A stretch of 64,000 nucleotides of DNA from Microcebus murinus (taxonomy: Eukaryota; Chordata; Mammalia; Primates; Cheirogaleidae). The stretch lies in NCBI RefSeq assembly GCF_040939455.1, contig NC_134122.1, forward strand, positions 32,158,001-32,222,000, in the 5' to 3' direction. Every line of letters begins with the position of its first letter. Position 1 is the stretch's first letter. A program made the position numbers and the translations under genes. Shown piece after piece: positions 23,640 through 35,612 of this stretch. The notes under the pieces are model-generated. The model had not been told where the DNA came from. It was given only the letters and a program-made list of their open reading frames with translations, and searched no databases.

Positions 23640-24065
23640 CAGTGTAGATTTATACACTTATGGTGACAGGCTTTGAGCAGATAGTAAAAAATACCTGGTA
23701 CTAAAAAAATCAGAATATAAGTCTTGTACTAAAAAAGTCAGTAGAACGCAACACCGTGAATAAATCTAAAAAGCATCACACTGCTTAAAAGAAGTCTCCG
23801 ACAAAAGAGTCTACAATGTATGATTTCATTTATATTAAGTTCTAAAACAAGTAAAGCCAATCTATAGTGCTAGGAGTCAGATCAGTGACAGCCTCTAGGG
23901 TAAAGAAATACAGGTGACTTTTTGGGTAATGAAATATTCCGTGTCTTGAGAGAGGTGCTTGTCACATGGGGATTTGATTTGTCAAAACTGATTGGATTGA
24001 ACAGGTAAGATCTGTGCTTTTGGCTGTAATTAAATTATCTCTAAAAACTACAAGGTGGTACACTA
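23640..24065 (+). mobile_element. L1 LINE 3' end, sense
   Basis: 'gaataaatctaaaaagcatc', 'gtatgatttcatttatatt', 'caatctatagtgctaggag' and 'gatttgtcaaaactgattgg' follow an L1M 3' region. No open ORF2 remains. Confidence 0.8.
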
Positions 24066-24117
24066 ACACAGTATCTTGGAAGATGGAAGGTAGTGAAGTA
24101 ACTGAGCAAGAATCACT

Positions 24118-24412
24118 TTTTCTTCTTCTTTTTTTCTTTCTTTTAGAGACAGGGTCTCTCACTCTGTCACCCAGGCTAGAGTGCAGTGGCATCATCATAT
24201 CATCATAGCTCACTGCAACCTCAAATTCCTGGGCTCAAGGGATTCTCTGGCCTCAGTTTTCCAAGTAGCTGGGACTATAGGTACACACTACCACATATGA
24301 CTAATTTTTCTATTTTTTGTAGAGATAGGATCTCGCTTTTGCTCAGGCTTGTCTTGAACTCCTGGCCTCCCAAAGTGCTGGGATTACAAGCATGAACCAC
24401 TGTGCCCATCCC
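24118..24412 (-). mobile_element. Alu, AluJ-like, antisense
   Basis: Antisense Alu from a T-rich tail to 'gaaccactgtgcccatcc', with a local 'atcatcatatcatcat' slippage duplication. The right arm is shortened (the segment before 'gcctcccaaagtgctggg' is missing). Confidence 0.85.
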
Positions 24413-24603
24413 AGAGTTACTTTTTTTGAACTTGAACAAAGGTACCATACAGGCTAGAGGCCTTAGAGGAGTACCTGGTGACGGCAGGTACATTGGTATT
24501 TAAAGATTGAACAAATACAAGACATGAAAAGAAAGAAGACTGATAAAACAGAAGGAAGAAACAACACAAGGAGATGATGGGTCTCTAGCCAAGAAGGACC
24601 ATA

Positions 24604-24762
24604 AGCCTAACCCTAACCCTAAACCTAGCCTTAGCATAACCCAACTCTAGTTTAACTCTAGCCCTATACCTATCCCTAACCCTAACCCTAACCCCAGTCC
24701 TAAAAACAACCCCAACCTCAATCCTAAATCTACCACAAACCCTAACCTTAGCCCTAAACCTG
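24604..24762 (-). repeat. degenerate interstitial telomere-like (CCCTAA)n block
   Basis: About 160 bases of CCCTAA and near variants (CCTAA, CCCTAT, CCCCAG, CACAAAC). Pure runs include 24674-24695. The plus strand is C-rich, so TTAGGG reads on the minus strand. No subtelomeric satellite was seen beside it. Confidence 0.85.
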
Positions 24763-25430
24763 ATGCCAGATCCAAGTGGGCGTTGAAAAATGCACCCAAT
24801 GAAGCCGACATTAAACTTCCCTATTTGTTCTGCTGCGCCCAGGCCAGATGCATCTAGAGGAGCCAGAAAAACGGGGCAGGGAGAGAATCTCAGCCTCCTG
24901 CTGCAGAGGCGACTCTCAGCATAAATCATCACCCTCCAGAAGGAGCCCTACATGTTTTCTAACAAGGAATCTAAATGGAATCTTTCCTGAGATAAGGGCG
25001 CGCGGTGTTGTCAGCAGCACACGCTCCAGACAGACACCAGTATCACAAATGTCAGGGCTGCAAGGGGCTGTCGGCCATCCCTCAGGCCCTCCTGTTTGAC
25101 AGACAGGAGACTGAGTGCCACACAGGGGTATCGAGTGACTTGCCCGAGGCCCCTGGGGAATTGGAATTCCATTCTGTGTTCTCCCCAGCAAGGCTGGCTT
25201 CCGGCATTTGTCAGATGGGGTGATCGGGTCAAATGTTCCACCAGGCCACCTGCAGGGCCTTGTCTGAACCGCCCTGTTGCACAACTCCAGGGGGCGCTGT
25301 TTGTTTTGTATTACATGTGAGTGGGACCCTCTCCTTCATGGGGTGACATTTCTGTTGAAGACTATCTGTGTAGTCTCCCTTGGAGTTGGGCAGTAGAAAA
25401 GCCCTTCTTGCACCAGAAAATTGGAATGTA
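24763..25430. other. single-copy interval with CTCF-like motif
   Basis: No named repeat or convincing exon. It contains the CTCF-like core at 25284-25297. Confidence 0.35.
25284..25297 (+). promoter_or_regulatory. CTCF-like motif
   Basis: 'actccagggggcgc' has an exact AGGGGGCGC core, with two mismatches in the preceding five bases. Motif match only. Confidence 0.35.
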
Positions 25431-25438
25431 TTCTAAAA

Positions 25439-25747
25439 CAGCGGTCCCCAACCTTTTTGGCACCAGGGACTGGTTCATGGAAGACAGGCTGGGGCAGTTG
25501 TGGGGTAGGAAAGCCAGGAGAGGTGGAGCTCAGGCAGTGACACGAGCGATGGGGAGCAGCTATAAATACAGATGAAGCTTTGCGCTCACCTGCTGCTCAC
25601 CTCCTGCTGTGCAGCCCCTGTTCCTAAGTTTCATGAAAGACAAATTTTTCCACGGAGGCTGGTGGAGCTCAGGTGGTGATGTGTGGCCAGGTTCCTAACA
25701 GGCCATGGACTGGTACCAGGCTGTGGGTGGGGCGTTGGGGACTGCAG
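25439..25747 (+). mobile_element. MER1-type hAT-Charlie element with 8-bp TSD
   Basis: Complete short element starting 'cagcggtccccaaccttttt'. Inside are 'cacgagcgatggggagcagc' and 'ctgctgctcacctcctgctg', and it ends in 'gcgttggggac' plus a diverged terminus. 'ttctaaaa' occurs immediately before (25431-25438) and after (25748-25755), the 8-bp duplication typical of hAT. No transposase. Confidence 0.88.
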
Positions 25748-25959
25748 TTCTAAAATTATGGGAGCGTCTTCCAGAACCCAAGGAGGGATGGGTGGACGTC
25801 TCATCTGACTGTGTCTCTGAGAAGGCTGGGGCGTGGCCCTGGTTGAGCGATATGTAGCCCACCAGTGTCTTTAAAATATATATTTATTACAAAATCTTTA
25901 AAGATATGTAAAGTATATAAAATAACAGATGAGAAACTATGGTGCCTACCACTGGGCAA

Positions 25960-26222
25960 GCTGTGCACAGCCGAGCCATGCAGAGCCCCGACTGAGGTCC
26001 CAGCTGCCAGCCAGCATTGTCCACCACACACGTGTGAGTAAGTGAACCCCCGGAGGTCCCAGCCCAGCCTTGGAGCTGCCCCAGCAGACCTGAATGGTGC
26101 AGAGATGAGCTGCCCCACTCAAACCCTATCCAAATTGCAGATTCATGAGAGACCCCCCCAAAAAAGATTTTACGCACTACATTTGGAATGGGTTGTTACG
26201 CAGCAGTAGCTGGCTGGAACAC
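25960..26222 (+). mobile_element. MLT1-type MaLR LTR, sense
   Basis: 'cccagccttggagctgcccc', 'ccaaattgcagattcatgag' and 'gggttgttacgcagcagtag' mark the MLT1 3' part. Confidence 0.7.
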
Positions 26223-27734
26223 AGGCCCCTCTTTACTGTAAGCCACTGACAGAGCCTGACCTGAGGAGCCAACCTCTCTTTGCGTCCCTTTCCTGGGCCT
26301 CTCTCTGCCCCCAGCTTTGTTCTTAGGGAGAAAAGAATTTCTACTCTGTTTTATCATTTCAAACCCCAGGAGAGAGCAAAGCAGGAGTTCCACGGGTCCA
26401 GTCCTGTGGAATCTCACTTTACTCTTCCAGCCACTGGCTCTACCCCTAGTGTAGAGAGGGGTGGATGGGGCTTTAACTCCGTGTGCCCTTGTGTCCCCAT
26501 GTGTTCCTCATGCCCTAAGATAGGAGAAAGGACGCTGGGTTTGTTACCTCCCTATAGACCAAATCTCCTGAGCAGTCTTGCTGATTTCAAACATCCTCTC
26601 CCTTCGCTCTGTACACCGTCAAAATACCCCAGAAATTCCAGTCTTTTGGAAAATACGTACCCGAGTGAATACAGTCAGTAAACATTACAAGGGAAATGTG
26701 TGCACCCCAGACAACGGACACTTGCTCGTCAACGGCCCTCAGAGCTCTGCACCTGCGTATATATGGGCATGTGGGGTGCACTCTTGAGCAGCAAATGTGG
26801 GAACATGGCTCTAGTATATTAGCCCCAGCCATAGTGGAGCAAAGCTCAGCTGCCACCAGGTTTAAGGGGACATCGGTGGCCTGTCTTTATACTTGGCTGC
26901 TTGCTTACTTTGCCTTGTAATGCGACGGTGCTTGAAGTATGTTTGAAATTCTTTAGCTATAAAATTTTATTTTGGCATAAAAATGAATAGCAAGCTCAGG
27001 AAAAGAAAAAGCGATTTCATGCCTTGCTGTGCAAGAGGAATTTTGATTTTTTAAGGAAGGTGACAATCCCCAGGTAAACATTTCCGTGCAGGCTGGGAGG
27101 GAGAGAGCCTCTGCTCACAGCAGGGGGCTGGGGAATCTCCACTGTTGGGCCCTGCGAATTGCTCGGTGTCTGGCCAAGAGATATCTGAAAATATTAAGAA
27201 GAATAAGGCGCTGCAGAGCACAATGGCTCCTTCACACAAACGGGAGGGGACGGTGTGCCTCCAGCTTCTGCAGACGAATGACGCAGAGACAGGGCAGACG
27301 CGCTTTGCTGTCTTTTCCTGGAATTTTATATTCTTCTCCTGTGGTTTTGTTCCTTTCAGTAAAAATGGTGCATTAAATCTAAATCCAACTGTGATTGTTT
27401 CTTGTTTACTCCCAGGATGTGTGTGCGTCTTTTTTTTTTTTTTTTTTTTTAAAGCAAATAACATCGCAAATCAGAGAACGTTCTTTGTCAATACTCCCCA
27501 GGTACGGAGTTTTCATCTATCAAATGTGGTTCCTGGAGGTCTGTTTAGAGGACAGGCAGGGCCTGTTGCTGGCACTTTCCAGGAGCGAGAAGTCAGGGTC
27601 AGAGGCCTGGCTTGGGCTAGGCTGGGACGAGGAAGACCCTGGGAGACAGTCAAGGGGCTCCTGGGGAGGGCCAGGGTTTGTCCCCGAAGCCAGGATGGGG
27701 TAGGAGAAAGTGCGCATGGGAATCCGACTCTCCC
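26223..27734. other. 1.5 kb without recognised gene
   Basis: AT-rich 26930-27060 and the block 27130-27420 look like possible conserved non-coding DNA. A poly-T tract at about 27430-27452 has no identifiable retroelement attached. The 209-codon plus frame (27145-27774) crosses this poly-T and ends in a MIR, so I do not call it. Confidence 0.35.
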
Positions 27735-27815
27735 GTTCAGTATAGCTCAGTTCAAGTCAGCAAGTGTTTACTGAGCACCTACTATGTGCCAAGCCCCACA
27801 CTAGGCTCCCGCCAG
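27735..27815 (-). repeat. MIR SINE, antisense, 3' end
   Basis: 'aagtgtttactgagcacct' and 'actatgtgccaagccccaca' are the antisense MIR end. Confidence 0.75.
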
Positions 27816-28279
27816 GATCTCATACGGCCATTCTGCTTGTCTTCTGTGAAGGCCCCAGCCTCTCTCTTTCCCATATAGGGCCTCTTCTATTCCTGGGGAC
27901 CTGGACTTGACCCCCACCAAGGTATACTTCCCATCAGCCTCTTCCTCTCTTAGCTGCAGAACTTGGTACAAAGTAGTAGCTCAGCAAAACTTTTCAGCAT
28001 TGAGTTAAATGGACTACACTAGGATCTATGGGATGTTCACCCAGAGGACTGATGCCCGGGTGACAGACAGAAAACTATTACCACAATCCGTCACCTCCGC
28101 AGGGCAGGTGGTGAAACGCGCTGTTATCTCAGAAGACGGGAGGAGGCATTTGATCAAATTCCGTAGTGATTCTCTCCATCCCTGACTTTCATTTATTGCA
28201 TCAATAAATCATAATGATAATGAGAGAAATAACAGAAAGATTGCCTGCAATTCTACCTTCTAAGGCAGAAGCCACCTTC
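27816..28279. other. single-copy interval
   Basis: 27950-28010 weakly resembles an L2/MIR end. 28140-28260 is AT-rich single-copy with possible transcription-factor sites (for example 'ttattgcatcaataaatc'). Confidence 0.35.
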
Positions 28280-29015
28280 ATTTCCCCGCCCCCCATCTTT
28301 ATTCCCTGCTCTTGTTCATAGGCATAGTTTTACATTGTTGTAACATCCTTTTGTTTTCTGCTCGAAAGAATCAGGAGTATTTGTTCAGGTTGTTCCATTG
28401 TTTTCATGATTATAGTCCCTGACGCCTGCATGATTCTCCATAGGGTGGATGTATTATAATTTACTTAATGTTTTTCCTGTTGTTGGCAGTAGGGGCTGCT
28501 CCCAAATCTTCCTTTTAATGATCAAAATAATAAAATTGTCTTCTATATTCAGTTACAAGATGGTTGTGTACATGCTTTTTGTTTAATCTTTCCCACAGCT
28601 TGCATGGCGTGTGCACTACCATATTACAAAGGATTAGAGAGGAGAAATGAAGAGGCCAAGAGGTCACGAAGGAAAGAGGCACAACCAGAATTTGAGTCCA
28701 TTCTTTCTTTTGAAACTAACTTCTTTGCCCTTTCCATGATTCTATACTGCTTTTTAGATTCTACATATAAAACTGCAGTGAATATTTGAAAATAGCTTGC
28801 TTTCTTCTTTTGAATTGATTCCGTAGGTCAAGTTCCTAGATGTGGTATCATTGGGTCAAAAGTATGAGTGTTTTTGAGGCTGTTGATGTTCATTGTCAAC
28901 ATGTTTTGCAAAGGGGTTGTTTTGAGCTGTCTTCATTTACATTGTTTCAACAGTGTACACAAGATTCATTTTTTTTGCTGCAACCTCATTCACATTGAGT
29001 ATTAGAAGGAAAAGG
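28280..29015 (-). mobile_element. old L1M fragment, antisense, holding a MIR-like piece
   Basis: 'gattctccatagggtggatg', 'gtcaagttcctagatgtgg' and 'ttgggtcaaaagtatgag' match antisense L1M. Between about 28590 and 28715, 'gaagaggccaagaggtcacg' and 'cagaatttgagtcc' resemble an antisense MIR. Confidence 0.55.
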
Positions 29016-29069
29016 TTTCTGAGATTGTTTACAATGTATAAATTATTTCTTTTTTTATGTATCAACTTT

Positions 29070-29470
29070 ATATTTACTTTCTATTAAAATATTTAGAACT
29101 CACAAAAAAGTTGCAATATAATACATTCTTATATACCAGCCTCCACTGCTGCTAACATCTTATGTAATAAAAATAATGCAATTATCTAAACCATGAAATT
29201 AGCACTGATATGGTAATAATATATTAATAATCTGCAGACCTTATTCAAATTTTACCAGCTTTGTGCCACCAGTTTTGTTTTGTTTTGATTTTCTGGTCTA
29301 AGAGTCAATCCAGGATCCCACATCACATTTAGTTGCGTGCATCCTTAGTTTTGCCCAGTCTGGGACAGTTCTTCAGTCTTTATCTCTTGTGACCCTGTAT
29401 AAATGATTTCTTATGGAAGTTTTAATTGACATCTTTTTGATTACTGTGAGGATGAACCATTGTAAAGTAA
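29070..29470. mobile_element. old L1 3' UTR fragment (L1M/L1ME-type)
   Basis: 'gctgctaacatcttatgtaa', 'aatccaggatcccacatc' and 'cagtctttatctcttgtgac' match the same L1 3' UTR as 2785-3048 and 39165-39775. Confidence 0.65.
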
Positions 29471-30034
29471 GCATTCTCTGCTGTGTGAATTGTGTTTTCA
29501 CATTTGAGGGACATACCTCCCCCCATCCTTCCGCAGCTGCCCCCCCAATCATATATTAGTCTTTTCTAAGACTTAGAAATTAACACTTTGTTGGGCATAT
29601 TTAAAGCAATTATTTACCCCAGTAGTTCCCTTTTCATTTTAATTATACTACATTCAGGACTTTTATGTGTTTTTGACTGAAGATCTTCTCATTTGTGATT
29701 TCTCGTATTGCTTCAAAGCTTGGAAAGTAATATTAATAATACCATCAAAGAAGTGATAGTACTCAGTTTTAGTTCTTTACTTTTATTATCTGATAGTTTT
29801 GTATTTATCTCTTTAATCAACATGGAAAAAAAATGACAGTATTTATCCCCACCTCCCCACCATGGAATATGAGAGAGGCAGGGTATTTATTAAAAGACCA
29901 TGAATTGTGAATGAATAGCAATGCCATGTTTTTGGTGGGGAGATTAGATACTAAGAAGTGTATTATTTTCAAGTTAGTTTATACATTTAAAATCATGTAA
30001 ATTGAAACCCCGAAGGACATTTTTAGTGGAGTTT
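29471..30034. other. AT-rich interval, possibly old L1
   Basis: AT-rich with no confident family and no exon. Confidence 0.3.
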
Positions 30035-30455
30035 TGTCAAAAGGATGTTTGGATTCACCTGGAGGAACATGGTAGATTCTATTTTTGATCCCAGCAAAGC
30101 ACTCCCCACTTCTGTAAGAGGACCACACATGGCGTCCATTGCCAGGTGACTCACCTGCCTCTGGTGGGAGGAATATACATCCCATATCCATCGACAGTGG
30201 GCCTGGTCACGTGACTCCCTCTGGCCAATGGCATGTGAGTGGATGGACATCACAGCTGAAACTTTACCAGGCATGTGAGCTCCTAGCAGCCCTCTTGCTC
30301 CTATTCCTGCTCTGTGAGCACAGTGTGTCCCGGATTCCTCAGCCCAGGTCTGGACGGAGAAGACACACGGGGCAGCACACAGCTGACCTTTGCAGTTATA
30401 AGCTGCTGAGATATGGGAGTTGTTTGCTACTGCAGCAAAAGCTGTTGAATACAAT
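30035..30455 (+). mobile_element. MaLR/MLT1-like LTR, sense
   Basis: 'tctggccaatggcatgtgag', 'ccaggcatgtgagctccta' and the end 'ggagttgtttgctactgcag' match the type also seen at 62885-63222. Subfamily not assigned. Confidence 0.55.
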
Positions 30456-31847
30456 GCATGAAAAGTCTAGAATATAAAATAATATTTTAAGACAGAAAGA
30501 GCTTTGGAAGACATGAAACCAATTAGACCCAAAAGTTAAAACTTATATTAGAACCAATTACTTAATAGAATATGGTATATGCTAAAGCAGGTATTGCAAA
30601 TAACAATTACTTGATTTATAATATTGAAGAGTGGATTAGCAACTTGGTAAAAAATTATGTATATATTTATGACATATAGTAAAAAGAAATACCCGAAGGA
30701 AAAACTCTAAAATGAGTAATAGGGTGTTTTATCATTGTCTTATAATTTCTGTATTTGTCCTAGTACAAGGCTTAGTGTACCAAATAAATCTATTTCGAGC
30801 AAGAATTGGAATTTCATCTCCTTCCTTCTTTAGGAAGAGGTTTAACCTTTTGAAGCATTCATGTCCCCCCAGGAGACAGAATTACGAATTATCGTCTGTG
30901 CACATCCTTTCCTGCCCTGGTATTATGCAAGGAGCTCTGGATGAATCTATTTCTTCAGAAAATGGCATCGAGTCCAACGTCACATTTATTTCTGGTCTGA
31001 ACATCATCCCAAGTATTTTGTTCAGGCTAAGGAGGCACCCAGCTGTTTTTCTCTTGGGTAGAGTCTCATTATGGCTGGCTGCTATGCCCACACTCTTGGT
31101 ATTTTGAGCAGAAAGGCCTTCAATACAGGTAATTAAGTACTTCCAGAATTGTGGGAAGGGCTGGAAGAACGAAATTTAGGGAGCTGTCGTTGCAGCTGTG
31201 ATGTCTCAGAGATCAGGCAATTGCTACTGTTCCCAGGGTCAGGGAGCTGCAGGAGACCTCTGCTGTTGACCACTGCTGACGTCACTGCCATGAGCTGGTG
31301 ACCAGACCAGTAATGCTCAGAGTCCAGGCGCCACAAACACTCTTGTCTGTTGGAGCTTGAGTGTCAGGTTGTTGACGTCTCCTTTGGTCTCTCTTTTGTC
31401 TTCCAAATCTCATGCGTTGTGTCTCACCGGTTGCTCCTAACATGCACGTAGAACCTCAGCAGCAAAGGGGGATTGGAAATGTAGATTTGAGCTTTCTGTC
31501 CCTTTGCACTGGGAGCCGGGGACATGTAGAAATATAGCAGGTATTGCAAGTGGAAGCTGAGTGCAAATTGAAAAATCCCAAGCACACCCTGAGCTACCAG
31601 TCATCTCCCTGTGCCTCCCTCGCCTTTGGAACCCAGGACAATCCTGACAGTGGGCAGGGAGGCATATTCGCTCAGAGGTTGGATGGGCAGAGTCCTAGTC
31701 ACTGGCTGCAAATGCCAGTTTTATATTTTCTTTTCCAGGGATAGTAATGCAGATGGACACTCCAAAGGGACGTGGTTATTAAGGGACTCTGCGGATGTGG
31801 ACAGCAGTTCCTGCGGTCCTTGCCCATAAGGCATTCTTCTTGCGCCA
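30456..31847. other. 1.4 kb without recognised gene
   Basis: 30550-30705 weakly resembles sense L1 ORF2 ('gtggattagcaacttgg'). 31180-31560 has the feel of an old LTR-like repeat I could not name. The 131-codon plus frame at 30712-31107 has no recognisable domain. A CRE palindrome lies at 31277-31284. Confidence 0.35.
31277..31284. promoter_or_regulatory. full CRE palindrome (TGACGTCA)
   Basis: Exact 8-bp CREB/ATF consensus. It is isolated, with no CpG island or TATA context, so function is doubtful. Confidence 0.3.
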
Positions 31848-32203
31848 CATCGGTTAGCCAGGGCTGCCCGAACAGAGTACCACAGAGCAGGGCTTAAAGA
31901 ACACAGCTGTATTTTCTCTTGATTCTGGAGGTGAGAAGTCCTCGATCAAGGCGTCAGCAGAGTTGGAGCCTCCTGAGGCCTCTCTCCTTGGCTTGTAGAA
32001 GGCCACCTTCTCCCTGTGTCCTCCTGGGTGTCTTCCTTTTGCTCATGTCTGTGTCCTAATCTCTTCTTCTTCCAAGGACACCAGCGTACAGGAGGAAGGT
32101 CCACCCTACTAACCTCATTTTAATTTAATTATCTTGTTAAAGACCCCATCTCCAGATGCGGTTACATTCTGAAGTAGTGGGGATACCCTCCAGGCCATGA
32201 CAC
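31848..32203 (-). mobile_element. MaLR-type LTR, antisense
   Basis: 'ttagccagggctgcccgaac', 'ggcctctctccttggcttg', 'ccccatctccagatgcgg' and the end 'ccaggccatgaca' follow an antisense MaLR LTR. Apparently solo. Confidence 0.7.
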
Positions 32204-32394
32204 TCACCCTGTGATGCTGCAGGCCTCCAGCCCCTGGCCACCCGCACAGGGACACTTAGCTTTTCCATCTGCTTCCTGTTCCACCATGAGGGCTCTGTGT
32301 GGCTCCCGCTGCTTCTGTAGCTTCTCGCATTCCGGCAGCAGTGCCACCCCCAACTGTAACGTGACTCCTATGGCACAGGGAGTCACCAGGGACT
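32204..32394. other. single-copy spacer
   Basis: No repeat or gene recognised. Confidence 0.3.
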
Positions 32395-32570
32395 CTGGAA
32401 TCAAGCCTGCCGTGTCCACTTGGGCAAGTGGCTTTATCTTCCCGAGGTTACATTTCTTCTGTAAATGGCAGATAAGAATGCCTGTCCCACAGAGTGGAAA
32501 GATATTCCCGGGGAGCGCCTGGGTGAAGAGCCCAGCGTGTGCCTTGTGCAGAACAGGCACCTACTGAACG
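32395..32570 (+). repeat. MIR SINE, sense
   Basis: 'tccacttgggcaagtggc', 'cttctgtaaatggcagataag' (partly) and 'acaggcacctactgaac' follow the MIR core and 3' end. Moderately diverged. Confidence 0.6.
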
Positions 32571-32769
32571 TGACCTGTCTTTTGTTCTTTCCCCAGCAGC
32601 GGGGATTTCGGAAGCTGTGGGAGCTGTTCTTTCCCCTACTTGAGGATGACTCTTGGATACTCTGGTCTTTTTGTGACCATAGTTTTCAAGGAGCTCTGTG
32701 AACCGCCTGGTGGTTCCTGGTCCCAAGGAACCAGGCCCTGGGACACTTGAAGGCTAGGGGACATGCACG

Positions 32770-33222
32770 TGTCCCCAACATGGCTTGTCTCCGTCTCTGT
32801 CATCTGTTTCCATCATCTCCACCTGCATTATCTGGAGGGACCCGGTGGAATCGCATGAGCCCTTAAAAGTGGAGAACCTTCCTGGCCGAGTCAGAGAGAT
32901 TCGAAGTGGGAAGGGTCCCCTCCCTGTCACTGAAGGTTTTGAAGACAGACAGAGCCACAAGGTGAGGAACGCGGGGCCTCTGGAAGCCGGGAACGGCCCC
33001 AGGCCTCACAGACTGGGACTTCTGCCAACAACCCCCGTAAGTGAGGAAATGGGTTCTCCCCTGGAGCCTCCAGAAAGGAGCGCGACCCGCCCACACCTTG
33101 CTACTGGCCCAGCGAGACCCAAACCAGACTCCCGACACTTGGAACTGCAAGATGACACATTTGTACTGTTTAAGCCACTGAATTGGGGTGGTTTGTTATC
33201 GCAGCAATAGAGAACTAATACT
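32770..33222 (+). mobile_element. MaLR-type LTR, sense
   Basis: 'gagcccttaaaagtggag', 'ctcccctggagcctccagaa' and 'tggtttgttatcgcagcaat' mark a MaLR LTR up to its end at 'gagaactaatac'. The next Alu is inserted right at this end. Confidence 0.65.
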
Positions 33223-33573
<351 letters not shown>

Positions 33574-33583
33574 AGAGAACTAA

Positions 33584-34099
33584 CATGGTGGATACACAGA
33601 GAGATGATGGTCTCTCCAACCCCTCCTTTCCCGGCAACATGTCTGGGCTCAGTTTGGCCTCCTATCATGAACTCGGAAGAGTCAACGTGGAGTTGGACAG
33701 ATCTGTGATCCAACCTAACTCCACCTTGTCCTGTGGCCTTTGTCCTCTCTTGGCCTTGATTTGCCCACTGCAAACTCATGCTAATTGTAAGTATTTATGC
33801 ATTAGAGTCAACACCTGTTTTTGGATTAGAGTTAATCTACGTGAACTCCTTGGCATATAATAGTAACAGCCACCCAGGGCCTCTGTATCATATGATCATA
33901 CAACTCTGGTGACACTGGGGTCATGTGGCCCAGCCATCCTGGCCCTTGACTTTCTATACTTTCCTACCAGAATGGGCAACTCCTGGTTCAGCGCAGGCCT
34001 CCTGGGGATGCTGGCCCAGCACAGGGTTGACCTGCATGGCTGGCAGCTGGGCAACACTGCCGGTTAGATGCCTTAAACGGCACCCTTGGAAAGAAGTGT
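33584..34099. other. single-copy interval, nothing recognised
   Basis: No gene or repeat identified. Confidence 0.35.
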
Positions 34100-34244
34100 G
34101 GTTTATTCCCATCTTACAGGTGAGGGAAGTGGGGGCACAGAGAGGTTCGGTGATAGGCCCGTGATCACAACAGGTAGATGTGGAAGGGCCAGGATTCAAG
34201 TTCATGTAATCTGGGTCTGGGGCCAGTACTGTTCACCGTCACAC
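34100..34244 (-). repeat. MIR SINE, antisense
   Basis: 'cccatcttacaggtgagg', 'gaggttcggtgataggcc' and 'gggccaggattcaagttc' are the antisense MIR core. Confidence 0.8.
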
Positions 34245-35610
34245 CCCCAGCCTCAAGAGGGGAAACTCAACCAGAGGGACACTGCCGGTGCTTCTTGAGG
34301 CCACTTGGTTGGCTTTTCAACCACCTTGGGTTGTCCTGGGCTTTGGGGTCTCATGGCTGGGGTTGGAACAGGGATGAGTTATGGGTCCCTGAAGCAGGAT
34401 CCTTGCTATGTTACTGAGGCACAAGATGTGACCTCAGCTTCTCCCCCGCAGAGAAGCCACTAGATGCTCATTCCCTGCTCAGAAAACCTCAAGAGAGTGG
34501 CTGCCTGGCTCGGAAGCCTGAGTACAAGACTTGGCCTTCTAGGATGTCTCTGGCCTTCCTTACTCCCCCCAGGAGCTGGCACAGACTGGGGAGGAAGCAG
34601 TGCCACCCTCTGTGCTTCAATGTGAGTGTGGCACCTGCGTGGTCCTATCATGCATGGCCTGCTGGGGGTGGCACTGGAAGCCTGGGGGGCAGGTTTGCTC
34701 AGCCTGCTTTCCCCACAAGGCCAGGCCTCTGGCATGTCCCTTGCAGAAGGTCCCTGAGCTGTCAGCCAGGCCAGTCTGGGTTCTGCAGAGCTATTTTGTT
34801 AGGACGCACAGGTGGAGGCCTCCCTCTGGATGGGCCGTGGCTTCGGGCTGCCTTGGGTACTGGGAGGAGGTGGCCCAGGCCTGGTGGGGGGGATGGGGGG
34901 ATGCATTGTTTGCTGGGCAGTGGCTGTGATGGAGCCCTGAGCTCTGGTTTTATCACGGGCTGGCTGGTCTTAGCTGCGCTAAGCATAGCTGGGCTCTGAC
35001 GGGCTCTACCTGGGACTTCTTCACTTGCTGGGCGGTGGGAGGTGGGGTGCTGGGAGGTTGTCTGGCTGAGCTCCAGACTTTGGGGGGTGCTCCCCTGGGT
35101 GGCTCTGGACTGGTAGGACAGGGTGGCCTGGTCCACAGCTGGCCTCCTGTTCTGGTCTCTGGCTGGGCTGGGCAGTAGGTGGGACTTGGCTAGAATCCAG
35201 GCTGGGCTGTTTTGGTTCCTGAGCTGGGCGGGCTGTTCCCTCTTCTGGGCAGAGATGGCTTCGGGGCTCTGACTAAGTTCTGGGCTGAACTGGGAGGTAG
35301 TTTTCCACGATGGCTACTCCGCTCCAGAAATCAAAGGACTAGGTTTCAAGTGCAAACACTGTGTCCTAGGTGGAGTGGGAACATTTTCATTTGACCATAA
35401 AATGCCCTGTGAGATCTTTGGGGACCAACCCACCATGGGCCCCCTCCTGGGAAGAGCGGGCCTGCCAGGATCCTTGACCAAGATGTGGGGTGGGAAGTGT
35501 CCGGGCTCAGGGTCACCCTGCCTGCGGGGGCTGGGGGAGAGTAGGGAGTTGACAAGCAGGCTTGTTGAGCTGGCATCTTGGATGACTCTTGCTGGTTTGG
35601 AGTTGCATGT
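34245..35610. other. 1.4 kb G-rich single-copy interval
   Basis: GGCTGGG-like motifs repeat loosely between 34930 and 35290. Overlapping frames of 151, 124 and 109 codons on both strands show no domain signature. Confidence 0.35.
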
Positions 35611-35612
35611 GA

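Noticed and set aside
27430..27452. Second processed retrocopy at a poly-T
   Set aside because: No poly-A signal at normal spacing and no distinct boundary. The flanks look like ordinary single-copy DNA.
27145..27774. 209-codon plus-strand open frame
   Set aside because: It crosses a long poly-T (giving a Phe run) and ends in a MIR, so it is open by chance.
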